Assembly (NCBI GenBank): GCA_036653075.1 | Contig: JAVVUQ010000087.1 | Coordinates: forward strand, 1 to 5,945 | Reading direction: 5' to 3' | Length of the DNA: 5,945 bases | DNA from: JAVVUQ01 sp036653075 | GTDB taxonomy: Bacteria > Bacillota > Clostridia > Christensenellales > CAG-314 | Position numbers and translations under genes: made by a program | Part shown: positions 1-4,679 of the stretch, piece after piece | Layout: each line of letters begins with the position of its first letter | Position numbering within the stretch: the stretch's first letter is position 1 | Notes under the pieces: model-generated | Databases searched by the model: none | What the model saw: the letters and a program-made list of their open reading frames with translations, nothing else | Told to the model about the DNA's origin: nothing

Positions 1-163
1 AAATTATGATATAAACTAAATATAATTATATTAATAATAATTAATTAAAATAGTTATATTAAAATAATAATACTAAAATAATTATTAAATTATATTTTAA
101 ATTTATGATTTCAAAAAATCTAAAAATATAATATTTATAAAATAAGGTTTAAAGGTTAAATTT
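1..163. other. AT-rich intergenic region before the first MarR gene
   Basis: This stretch is almost entirely A and T and holds no reading frame of note. The only recognisable element is a perfect TATAAT at 127-132, which could be a -10 box for the gene starting at 164. The sequence at the right distance upstream (TTATGA, 103-108, 18-bp spacer) is a poor -35. Because TATAAT-like strings are common in such DNA, the promoter call is weak. An AAAGG ribosome binding site at 151-155 precedes the ATG by 8 bases. Confidence 0.35.
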
Positions 164-628
164 ATGGCGCCAAACGAATATTTAGATAGAATAAGTGATT
201 TAATTATATATTTAGCTTTACCGTTAGATCGATTTTTGCTTACTCCGTGTGATGATCACAATAAACCGTTTAATATTTTGCACGGAGCAAAAGAAATTAT
301 TATGATTGAGTTGATTCATCACGGCAAACTTACAATGTCGCAAATGGCGAGGCTTATGGGGTCATCAAATCAGCGTATGACGTCGCCTGTCAACGAATTG
401 GAAGAAATGCAACTTATTGAGCGGTCTAAAGAAGACGCCAATAAAAAAATTGTATGGATTTCGCCTACTCAAAAGGGTAGAGAGCTTACTGAAGAATACT
501 TAAATGAAGTATACAACTGTTTATTTGTAAAATTTAATAATACTTTAAGTGATTCGCTTCAAGAGGAATTATATACTGATATGAAAAATTATGAGAAATT
601 GATGCGGAAACTTTCTAAAAATTGTTAA
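164..628 (+). CDS. MarR-family transcriptional regulator (first of a tandem pair)
   Basis: This is a 154-residue winged-helix DNA-binding protein, the usual MarR length. An N-terminal dimerisation helix (about 5-25) is followed by the helix-turn-helix core at about 44-85 (KLTMSQMARLMGSSNQRMTSPVNELE) and the wing at about 86-105, where the conserved D-x-N-x-K and T-x-KG pattern is kept (SKEDANKK, PTQKGREL). The C-terminal helices (107-150) would complete the dimer interface. MarR proteins bind palindromic operators as dimers, often repress their own gene and neighbours, and release DNA on binding a ligand or on oxidation. The start is backed by AAAGG 8 bases upstream. The next gene, a second MarR, starts 67 bases downstream in the same direction and may be co-transcribed. 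The ligand and targets cannot be read from the sequence. Family is confident; role is unknown. Confidence 0.9.
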   Translation: MAPNEYLDRISDLIIYLALPLDRFLLTPCDDHNKPFNILHGAKEIIMIELIHHGKLTMSQMARLMGSSNQRMTSPVNELEEMQLIERSKEDANKKIVWISPTQKGRELTEEYLNEVYNCLFVKFNNTLSDSLQEELYTDMKNYEKLMRKLSKNC

Positions 629-637
629 ATTTACAAT
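621..637. promoter_or_regulatory. Candidate operator: ATTGT-N7-ACAAT inverted repeat
   Basis: A dyad ATTGT-TAAATTT-ACAAT spans the stop codon of the first MarR gene and the start of the intergenic region before the second. Its 17-bp size and position fit a MarR dimer operator, and MarR genes are commonly autoregulated. Similar TTTGT-N7-ACAAA dyads lie at 1306-1322 and 1350-1366. Binding is inferred only. Confidence 0.35.
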
Positions 638-673
638 TTTGCAATATTTTACAATATAAGAAATACATATAAG
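637..673 (+). promoter_or_regulatory. Candidate promoter/operator region of the second MarR gene
   Basis: The near-direct repeats TTTTGCAATA and TTTTACAATA (637-656) form a cluster of ACAAT/GCAAT half-sites between the MarR genes. A TTGCAA at 639-644 could be a -35 box paired with TACATA at 664-669 (19-bp spacer), and TATAAG occurs at 655-660 and 668-673. None is a strong promoter, so read-through from the first gene is equally possible. The half-site cluster is the more notable element. Confidence 0.3.
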
Positions 674-695
674 GTTTCATTTAAAGGCGGATAAT

Positions 696-1151
696 ATGGA
701 TAAAGAATTTATTATTGAAATATATAAAAAAAGCATTGATTGGACTTGTAGTTATACAAAGGGGGTAATTGCGCCAGTTCTTAGAGAAATTAACTTTGTT
801 TACCCTAACTTAACTTGGACGCAAATACTTACATTAAAGCTTTTATCCCGTACGGGCAAAATAAATATGACTCAAGCGGCTAACGCAATTGTCGTTCCTA
901 AACCCAATTTGACAAAAACCATTGACGCTCTTGTAGAAAATGAATTGGTCGAACGCACCGCTGACGCTGCTAATCGTAAAACCGTGTTAATCTCACTGAC
1001 AAGTAAAGGCGAAGAAGTTGCAGCTGACTGTGACTGTTTGCAAAAAAATTACTTTAGACAATTGATTACACGAAACTTAACTGAAAGCGAACAAAAATCA
1101 CTACTTACTATTTTAGAAGATTTAAATCGTATTTCTACTTTTTTTAATTAA
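696..1151 (+). CDS. MarR-family transcriptional regulator (second of the pair)
   Basis: This is a 151-residue MarR-type winged-helix protein. The recognition core covers about 54-85 (GKINMTQAANAIVVPKPNLTKTIDALVE) and the wing about 86-105, with the conserved D-x-x-N-R-K and T-x-KG pattern (ADAANRKTVLISLTSKG). N- and C-terminal helices (1-33, 107-149) would form the dimer. It shares fold and wing signature with the preceding gene but differs over most positions, so the two are not a recent duplication. Cysteines stand at 18 and in a DCDC stretch at 111-114; some MarR proteins sense oxidants through cysteines, but no specific subfamily is recognisable here. The start is supported by AAAGGCGG at 683-690. 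Targets are unknown; motif sharing suggests the nitroreductase or murG as candidates. Confidence 0.9.
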   Translation: MDKEFIIEIYKKSIDWTCSYTKGVIAPVLREINFVYPNLTWTQILTLKLLSRTGKINMTQAANAIVVPKPNLTKTIDALVENELVERTADAANRKTVLISLTSKGEEVAADCDCLQKNYFRQLITRNLTESEQKSLLTILEDLNRISTFFN

Positions 1152-1199
1152 ATTTTAAATATTAGGTTATTATTTTATCAAATCTATACTTTTAAAATT

Positions 1200-1218
1200 A
1201 CAGATGTTTTACAACTGT
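1200..1218. other. Imperfect hairpin/dyad downstream of the second MarR gene
   Basis: ACAG-A-TGT-TTT-ACA-A-CTGT forms a seven-pair stem with one A/A mismatch and a 3-base loop, 49 bases after the MarR stop. It is followed only by TTTATAT rather than a T-run, so it is at best a weak terminator; it could equally be a regulator site. The remaining DNA from 1152 to 1262 shows no gene. Confidence 0.3.
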
Positions 1219-1262
1219 TTATATCAAAAGTTAAATTTAATTGATTATTTATAAAAATATAG

Positions 1263-1392
1263 TTTGTGGTTATAACTATATCTTTTGTGGTTTATAACTA
1301 TATCTTTTGTTTTTTATACAAATATCTTTTGTGGTTTATAACTATATCTTTTGTGTTTTATACAAATATATTTTATAATTTATAAATAGTAT
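1263..1392. repeat. 22-bp tandem repeat array (5-6 copies) upstream of murG
   Basis: Consecutive units begin at about 1263 (20 bp, shortened), 1283, 1305, 1327, 1349 and 1371 (degenerate). Units 2 and 4 are identical, running from TTTTGTGGTTTATAAC into TATATC; unit 1 is the same but shortened. Units 3 and 5 form a variant with TTTATACAAATAT in the second half and carry a TTTGT-N7-ACAAA dyad. Unit 1 contains the perfect palindrome GTTATAAC (1269-1276). The order is A A B A B plus a decayed unit. The period is about two helical turns, so the same DNA face would be presented repeatedly. The array runs into the putative murG promoter. Confidence 0.85.
1351..1379 (+). promoter_or_regulatory. Candidate promoter of murG
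   Basis: A perfect TATAAT at 1374-1379 lies 17 bases after TTGTGT (1351-1356), a -35 box that keeps only the TTG. Transcription would start near 1386. The -35 falls in the fifth copy of the 22-bp repeat and the -10 in the degenerate sixth, so this promoter appears built from repeat DNA. Confidence 0.45.
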
Positions 1393-1429
1393 GTTTATTT
1401 TTCATAAAAATGAGCATACAATATGTTAT

Positions 1430-2476
1430 ATGAAAAAACTATTATTTTGCGGTGGCGGAACCGCAGGGCATATAATGCCAAATCTTGCGTTAATCGACGA
1501 GATTCTCCGTAATGACGATTATAAAATTTATTATCTTGGAACAGGCGGAATGGAACGTAATTTACTTAAGCCTTATTTAAGTAAAGGCGTATGCTATTAC
1601 GAATTTAAAGCAGTCAAATTAAAACGCAAATTTTCCTTTTCGACGGCGCTGCTTCCATTTAAATTGCTATCTGCAATAACAGAATGTAAAAAAATACTAT
1701 CTCTACTACGACCAGATTTAGTCATATCTAAAGGCGGATATGGTGGGTTACCCGTCGTAATAGCAGCCGCTATGCTAAAAATAAAATCAATTGCGCACGA
1801 AAGTGATTTTAGCTTAGGGCTTGCTAACAAATTAAGCCTTCCTTATGTCAGAAAAATGTTCACCGTTTTTGAAAATGCAGCAAGTCAATCGGGTAAAAAA
1901 GGAATATACTGCGCTGCGCCTTTACGCTCGCAAATTTTTAAAGGCTGTAAGCAAACGGGATTGAATATAACTAATTTTTCGGGCAATCGACCGATATTAT
2001 TGTTACTTGGCGGTAGTTTAGGCTCTGTAAAACTTAACACCGCCCTTTTTACGTCACTGCCAATATTAACTGCGACATACGATATTATTGCGATAACTGG
2101 AAAAGGAAAAGGTATCGCATACCAAAATCAAGCTTTTTATCAAACTGAATTTACCGACAGTATTCAACATTTCTACGCATGCGCCGATGTTGCTGTAAGT
2201 AGAGCTGGCAGCAATACTATTTCTGAACTTTTAGCGAATAAAATACCTTCTCTACTTATTCCGCTAAATAATAGTAGTCGAGGCGAACAAATAAAAAATG
2301 CCGAATACTATAAAAAAACGAACTGCGTTTATGTATTATCTGAAACAGAATTAACCTCCGCTTCTTTAATTTATAACATCAACAAACTTCAAAACGACAG
2401 AAATTCTATTGAACAAAACATACAAAATTTTTGTCGCTTTGATACAATTATGCTTAAATTTATACTTAATCAATAA
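1430..2476 (+). CDS. murG: MurG, UDP-GlcNAc:lipid I N-acetylglucosaminyltransferase
   Basis: MurG adds GlcNAc to lipid I on the inner membrane face to give lipid II, the peptidoglycan precursor. The 348-residue product has the two GT-B halves of family GT28. The N-terminal half shows GGGTAGHIMPNLAL (8-21), ISKGGYGGLPVVIAA (99-113) and HESD followed by GLANK (123-134). The C-terminal half shows the loop GGSLGS (194-199), the donor-site stretch SRAGSNTISELL (257-268) and IPLNNSSRGEQIKNA (277-291). These variants match low-GC Gram-positive MurG. The usual G-N/T-P-V/I-R motif after domain 1 reads AAPLR (162-166). An upstream in-frame ATG at 1391 would add 13 residues unlike the family; homology favours 1430 (MKKLLFCGGG). 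Neither start has a clear Shine-Dalgarno site. The gene stands alone, away from any division/cell-wall cluster, so it could be the main enzyme or a paralogue. Confidence 0.87.
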   Translation: MKKLLFCGGGTAGHIMPNLALIDEILRNDDYKIYYLGTGGMERNLLKPYLSKGVCYYEFKAVKLKRKFSFSTALLPFKLLSAITECKKILSLLRPDLVISKGGYGGLPVVIAAAMLKIKSIAHESDFSLGLANKLSLPYVRKMFTVFENAASQSGKKGIYCAAPLRSQIFKGCKQTGLNITNFSGNRPILLLLGGSLGSVKLNTALFTSLPILTATYDIIAITGKGKGIAYQNQAFYQTEFTDSIQHFYACADVAVSRAGSNTISELLANKIPSLLIPLNNSSRGEQIKNAEYYKKTNCVYVLSETELTSASLIYNINKLQNDRNSIEQNIQNFCRFDTIMLKFILNQ

Positions 2477-2490
2477 CAAGTTTAAGTATA
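2461..2490. other. Perfect 9-bp inverted repeat across the murG stop
   Basis: TATACTTAA (2461-2469) and TTAAGTATA (2482-2490) are perfect inverted arms with a 12-base loop, and the stop codon (2474-2476) lies in the loop. No T-run follows, so it is not a classical terminator. It could protect the 3' end of the mRNA or pause transcription. All-AT stems with one G/C pair also arise by chance here. Confidence 0.35.
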
Positions 2491-2510
2491 TGATTAAAAT
2501 ATTATATAAT

Positions 2511-2562
2511 AATAATGCTATATAATAAAAGAAATAATAATGCTATATAATAAAAGAAATAA
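2511..2562. repeat. 25-bp tandem repeat, left part before the gap
   Basis: Two identical 25-bp units (2511-2535, 2536-2560) are followed by two bases of a third before the N run. Each unit contains GCTATATAATAAAAG, including a TATAAT string. The sequence just before 2511 (ATTATATAATAATAATGC) looks like a decayed partial unit. The units have no spacers and no reading frame. Confidence 0.9.
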
Positions 2563-2662
2563 NNNNNNNNNNNNNNNNNNNNNNNNNNNNNNNNNNNNNN
2601 NNNNNNNNNNNNNNNNNNNNNNNNNNNNNNNNNNNNNNNNNNNNNNNNNNNNNNNNNNNNNN
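2563..2662. other. Assembly gap of 100 N
   Basis: Exactly 100 undetermined bases lie between identical repeat units. The round number is the usual scaffold placeholder, so the true length and copy number are unknown. Confidence 0.97.
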
Positions 2663-2715
2663 AATAATAATGCTATATAATAAAAGAAATAATAATGCTA
2701 TATAATAAAAGAAAT
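2663..2715. repeat. 25-bp tandem repeat, right part after the gap
   Basis: Three bases of a unit tail and two complete 25-bp units (2666-2690, 2691-2715) are identical to those left of the gap and in the same orientation. With the left part this gives four visible exact copies of one array whose middle was not assembled. Lack of divergence among copies suggests recent expansion or homogenisation. Confidence 0.9.
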
Positions 2716-2766
2716 AAAAAAATTATTGCGATAAAGCTAAAAGCTATATTACAATAATTTTTTTTT
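2716..2766. terminator. Long bidirectional terminator-like hairpin between convergent genes
   Basis: The arms AAAAAAATTATTG (2716-2728) and CAATAATTTTTTT (2752-2764) pair perfectly over 13 bp. Inside, ATAAAGCT (2731-2738) pairs with AGCTATAT (2742-2749) with one mismatch around an AAA loop, so almost the whole element folds as one stem. T-tracts lie on the outer edge of each strand (nine T at 2758-2766; seven A at 2716-2722, read as T on the - strand). The position between murG (+) and the nitroreductase (-) fits a shared terminator. The stem is AT-rich and the T-tract lies partly in it, so efficiency may be modest. Confidence 0.6.
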
Positions 2767-2930
2767 ATAAAGATTTATTTATATACTAATTTAACATATT
2801 ATTTTTCTAATTAAATATATTATTTTTTATTAAATATATTGATTATCTATTAAAATTAACTTTTATTTATATCCTAATTGAAAAACATATTTTTTTAATT
2901 AAACATATTGCTTATTTATTATTTTTAAAA
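2767..2930. repeat. Degenerate AT-rich direct repeats, no gene
   Basis: Two near-copies of about 21 bp lie in tandem (2786-2806 and 2807-2828, each running CTAATT... to CATATT or TATATT and a T-run). Related strings follow at 2829-2847 and 2897-2916 (AATTAAACATATTG...). The similarity is loose and the composition almost wholly A/T, so slippage-driven low complexity may explain it. No coding region or promoter is seen. Confidence 0.4.
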
Positions 2931-3449
2931 TTATTTACATACAAAAATATCTTTTCTTTTTTTCTCTCTCAGCGGATAATTATCCGTGGCGTAGCCCGCT
3001 AAAATGCACAAATAAACTTGTTTGTTAATGCCTAAAAAACTTTGCATTTTGCTTTTGTTTATCCAGCCGATTATGCAGCTATCCACGCCTTTTTCTTTAA
3101 GCGCTAAAGTTAAATGCGCTGTAAAGATACCGATGTCTATTTGAGTGAAGTCGGTATCAATTATCTTGCCTGTTACGGTTGAAATGAGTGTGCCTCTATT
3201 TTCTGATATTACAAACATTGCTTGAGCTTCGATAGCAAACTTGTTCATTCCTGCATCTTGAATAAATTTAACTCCTTCTGTAAAACGGTCGCCTATCAAT
3301 AAATCTACTCGGTATGGTTGCGCATTACAAGCTGATGGCGATAGCGAAGCAATATCGATACATTCTGTAAGCGTTTTCAATTCTATCGGTTTATCCTTGT
3401 TAAACGATCGACAGCTTTGACGATTTTTTACTAATTCTTGAAATTCCAT
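2931..3449 (-). CDS. Nitroreductase-family FMN-dependent oxidoreductase
   Basis: This 172-residue protein fits the short clostridial-type nitroreductases, FMN enzymes that act as dimers and use NAD(P)H to reduce nitro compounds, quinones or flavin-linked substrates. FMN-binding signatures are present: NRQSCRSF (9-16, the R-x-S-x-R phosphate contact), SPSACNAQPYR (37-47), D-I-G (105-107) at the start of the long helix TAHLTLALKEKGVDSCIIGW (110-129), and the closing LAGYATDNYPLREKKRKD (150-167), the usual G-Y-P-x-R/K tail. No extra ferredoxin domain is fused. GGGAGG sits 6 bases before the ATG and supports the start. It appears to be a single-gene unit, separated from rpsI upstream by a terminator and facing murG. 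The physiological substrate cannot be deduced; such enzymes are often under redox-responsive regulators, including MarR types. Confidence 0.88.
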   Translation of the reverse strand: MEFQELVKNRQSCRSFNKDKPIELKTLTECIDIASLSPSACNAQPYRVDLLIGDRFTEGVKFIQDAGMNKFAIEAQAMFVISENRGTLISTVTGKIIDTDFTQIDIGIFTAHLTLALKEKGVDSCIIGWINKSKMQSFLGINKQVYLCILAGYATDNYPLREKKRKDIFVCK

Positions 3450-3569
3450 AAATAACCTCCCAAAAACAACTCTCCTAAATAAAAATATTAAACTCCAATT
3501 TAATAATACATATTATTATGCTGTAGTTAATATCCTTTTTGTTGACTTCTATTTTTATATAAGATTGTA

Positions 3570-3588
3570 ATTGTTAAATATTGCAAAA
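3570..3588. promoter_or_regulatory. Candidate operator upstream of the nitroreductase, shared with the second MarR gene
   Basis: ATTGTTAAATATTGCAAAA matches the reverse complement of 637-655, in front of the second MarR gene, at 18 of 19 positions. Both copies have the same orientation relative to the gene they precede. The right end overlaps the A-run that serves as T-tract of the rpsI terminator, so part of the match has another explanation. I see no convincing -35/-10 pair for the nitroreductase between 3450 and 3570. Confidence 0.3.
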
Positions 3589-3611
3589 AAGGGACTGCGT
3601 AGCAATCCCTT
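3585..3611 (-). terminator. Rho-independent terminator of the rplM-rpsI operon
   Basis: On the - strand, AAGGGA-T-TGC-TAC-GCA-G-TCCCTT folds into a stem of six plus three pairs with one internal mismatch and a 3-base loop. A run of six T (3590-3585) follows at once. It lies 20 bases after the rpsI stop, the expected place for an intrinsic terminator. Confidence 0.88.
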
Positions 3612-3630
3612 GAATTTGTACATTGTAAAA

Positions 3631-4038
3631 TTAACGTTTTGAAAATTGAGGAGCTTTACGAGCTTTTTTGAGTCCGTATTTTTTACGCTCTTTCATTCTC
3701 GGGTCACGAGTCAAAAATCCAGCAGTTTTTAAAGCAGCTTTATTTTCGCCCGCAAGTACTAAAGCGCGCGCAATACCTTGACGGATAGCGCCAGCTTGAC
3801 CTGTATAACCACCGCCGTGAACATTTACTGCTACGTCATACTTTGCGGTTGTTTCAGTTATTGCTAATGGTTGACGGCATATATATTTCATTGTATCCAA
3901 TCCAAAGAACCCATCGATTTCACGATTGTTAATTGTAATAACTCCGCTGCCGTTTGCAATCAAACGAACACGAGCAATGGATTTTTTTCTTCTGCCTGTT
4001 CCCCAAAATTGATTTTTCTTTTTACTAATCATATTCAT
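3631..4038 (-). CDS. rpsI: 30S ribosomal protein S9 (uS9)
   Basis: S9 sits in the head of the 30S subunit, and its basic C-terminal tail reaches the P-site tRNA. The 135-residue product is close to the usual 130. Family landmarks are FWGTGRRKKSIARVRL (11-26), the HGGGYTGQAGAIRQGIARAL signature (74-93), LTRDPRMKERKKYGLKKAR (109-127) and the terminal SKR that contacts tRNA. AGGTG lies 6 bases before the ATG chosen; a second ATG two codons later would be too far from it, though the family would accept either start. The gene follows rplM with only 13 bases between them, the standard L13-S9 pair, and ends before a strong terminator. Identity is essentially certain. Confidence 0.98.
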   Translation of the reverse strand: MNMISKKKNQFWGTGRRKKSIARVRLIANGSGVITINNREIDGFFGLDTMKYICRQPLAITETTAKYDVAVNVHGGGYTGQAGAIRQGIARALVLAGENKAALKTAGFLTRDPRMKERKKYGLKKARKAPQFSKR

Positions 4039-4051
4039 AACTCACACCTCA

Positions 4052-4483
4052 TCAATCCAATTTAAGTTCGACAGGCATTTGAGCCTCTTGTTTATGTTCA
4101 GCGCCTTTATATACACGACACTTTTTCAACATTGCCGCACCCAAACTGTTTTTCGGGAGCATACCTTTTACAGCTTTCAAAACAACGAAATCGCTGCGTT
4201 CAGCCATTAAATCTTTATATTGTATAGCGTGTAAATTACCCACTCTACCACTATGACGATAATAAATTTTATCATTAATTTTATTACCTGTCAACACAAT
4301 TTTATCACTGTTAATAATAATCACATGGTCGCCTGTATCAACGTGCGGTGTAAATTGTGGTTTGTTTTTACCACGTAAAATTGCCGCTACTTTACTTGCC
4401 AACCTTCCTAAAACCATTCCTTGTGCGTCTACTACGTACCATTTGCTTTCTATGGTTTCAGAATTTGCCATAAATGTTTTCAT
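4052..4483 (-). CDS. rplM: 50S ribosomal protein L13 (uL13)
   Basis: L13 is an early-assembling 50S protein that binds 23S rRNA. The 143-residue length is typical. The sequence follows the family throughout: MKTFMANSETIESKWYVVDA (1-20), LGRLASKVAAILRGKNKP (25-42), TPHVDTGDHVIIIN (45-58), the YYRHSG segment (74-79), and the signature VKGMLPKNSLGAAMLKKCRVYKGAEH (105-130). GGAGG lies 7 bases before the ATG, and the MKTFMAN start is the common one. It leads the two-gene operon with rpsI under its own consensus promoter, with a leader of about 108 bases that can fold and may allow feedback control by a ribosomal protein. The usual upstream neighbour in many Bacillota, truA, is absent; a membrane protein gene lies there instead. 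Confidence 0.98.
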   Translation of the reverse strand: MKTFMANSETIESKWYVVDAQGMVLGRLASKVAAILRGKNKPQFTPHVDTGDHVIIINSDKIVLTGNKINDKIYYRHSGRVGNLHAIQYKDLMAERSDFVVLKAVKGMLPKNSLGAAMLKKCRVYKGAEHKQEAQMPVELKLD

Positions 4484-4594
4484 GGAACTTCCTCCAAAAT
4501 TTTAAGCTGTTATTTGCTGTTCACGACGGCTATTTACGTAAGTGGAAACGTGTATCGACTGCAGAGCTTAATTACAGCCCAATAACCACAGCTT
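4484..4594 (-). ncRNA. Structured 5' leader of rplM-rpsI (candidate r-protein leader)
   Basis: The leader starts, by promoter spacing, near 4592. Its first bases AAGCTGTGGTTATT (4594-4581) pair with AATAACAGCTT (4514-4504) near the ribosome binding site, giving 11 pairs interrupted by a 3-base bulge. A small hairpin GGGCT-GTAATTA-AGCTC lies inside, and CACG/CGTG strings could form another helix. A long closing stem next to the Shine-Dalgarno site is what a feedback-regulated r-protein leader would show, and an L13 leader family is known in Bacillota. I cannot confirm that this is that family. Confidence 0.5.
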
Positions 4595-4598
4595 AGTA

Positions 4599-4627
4599 AT
4601 TTTACACTAAAGCTAAACATCTGTCAA
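4599..4627 (-). promoter_or_regulatory. Strong housekeeping promoter of rplM-rpsI
   Basis: On the - strand a perfect TTGACA (4627-4622) is followed by a 17-base spacer and TAAAAT (4604-4599), five of six -10 positions. This is the best vegetative sigma-factor promoter in the window and fits a ribosomal protein operon. Its -35 overlaps one arm of a perfect inverted repeat. Confidence 0.88.
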
Positions 4628-4675
4628 GCGTTTTAAAGGAGTTTTTTCGCAATTATAATTTATCAAAACGCTTGA
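4624..4675. promoter_or_regulatory. Perfect 11-bp inverted repeat overlapping the rplM -35 box
   Basis: TCAAGCGTTTT (4624-4634) and AAAACGCTTGA (4665-4675) are perfect inverted arms around a 30-base AT-rich spacer. On the - strand the arm nearer rplM shares TTGA with the -35 TTGACA. No T-run follows, so a terminator for the upstream gene is unlikely. It may be a paired binding site for a regulator acting by looping. Confidence 0.5.
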
Positions 4676-4679
4676 AATT

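Noticed and set aside
750..766. TTGT-N6-ACAA dyad inside the second MarR gene
   Set aside because: It is coding DNA for CSYTK, has a different spacer from the intergenic dyads, and is not near a start site.
1263..1392. Iterons of a replication origin
   Set aside because: The 22-bp period recalls plasmid iterons, but there is no replication initiator gene or DnaA-box cluster, and the array sits at a chromosomal gene promoter.
1597..1830. 77-residue open frame on the - strand
   Set aside because: It lies wholly inside murG on the opposite strand, with no binding site and no recognisable domain; murG explains the DNA.
2511..2715. CRISPR-like array
   Set aside because: The 25-bp units are directly adjacent with no spacers, and no cas genes are present; it is a simple tandem repeat.
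2511..2766. Insertion sequence or mobile element remnant around the gap
   Set aside because: No transposase fragment, target duplication or terminal inverted repeats can be seen; repeats and one hairpin explain the visible bases. The gap itself cannot be judged.
3542..3563. TTGACT and TATAAG on the + strand as a promoter
   Set aside because: The spacer is only 10 bases, and no + strand gene follows; the DNA downstream is antisense to rpsI.
4052..4054. TGA read as tryptophan (Mollicutes-type code), considered because of the AT-richness
   Set aside because: rplM ends at TGA exactly where the family ends, and Trp residues in the proteins are coded by TGG.
3871..4065. 64-residue open frame on the + strand
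   Set aside because: It is antisense to rpsI and the end of rplM, both certain genes, and its sequence resembles no protein family.
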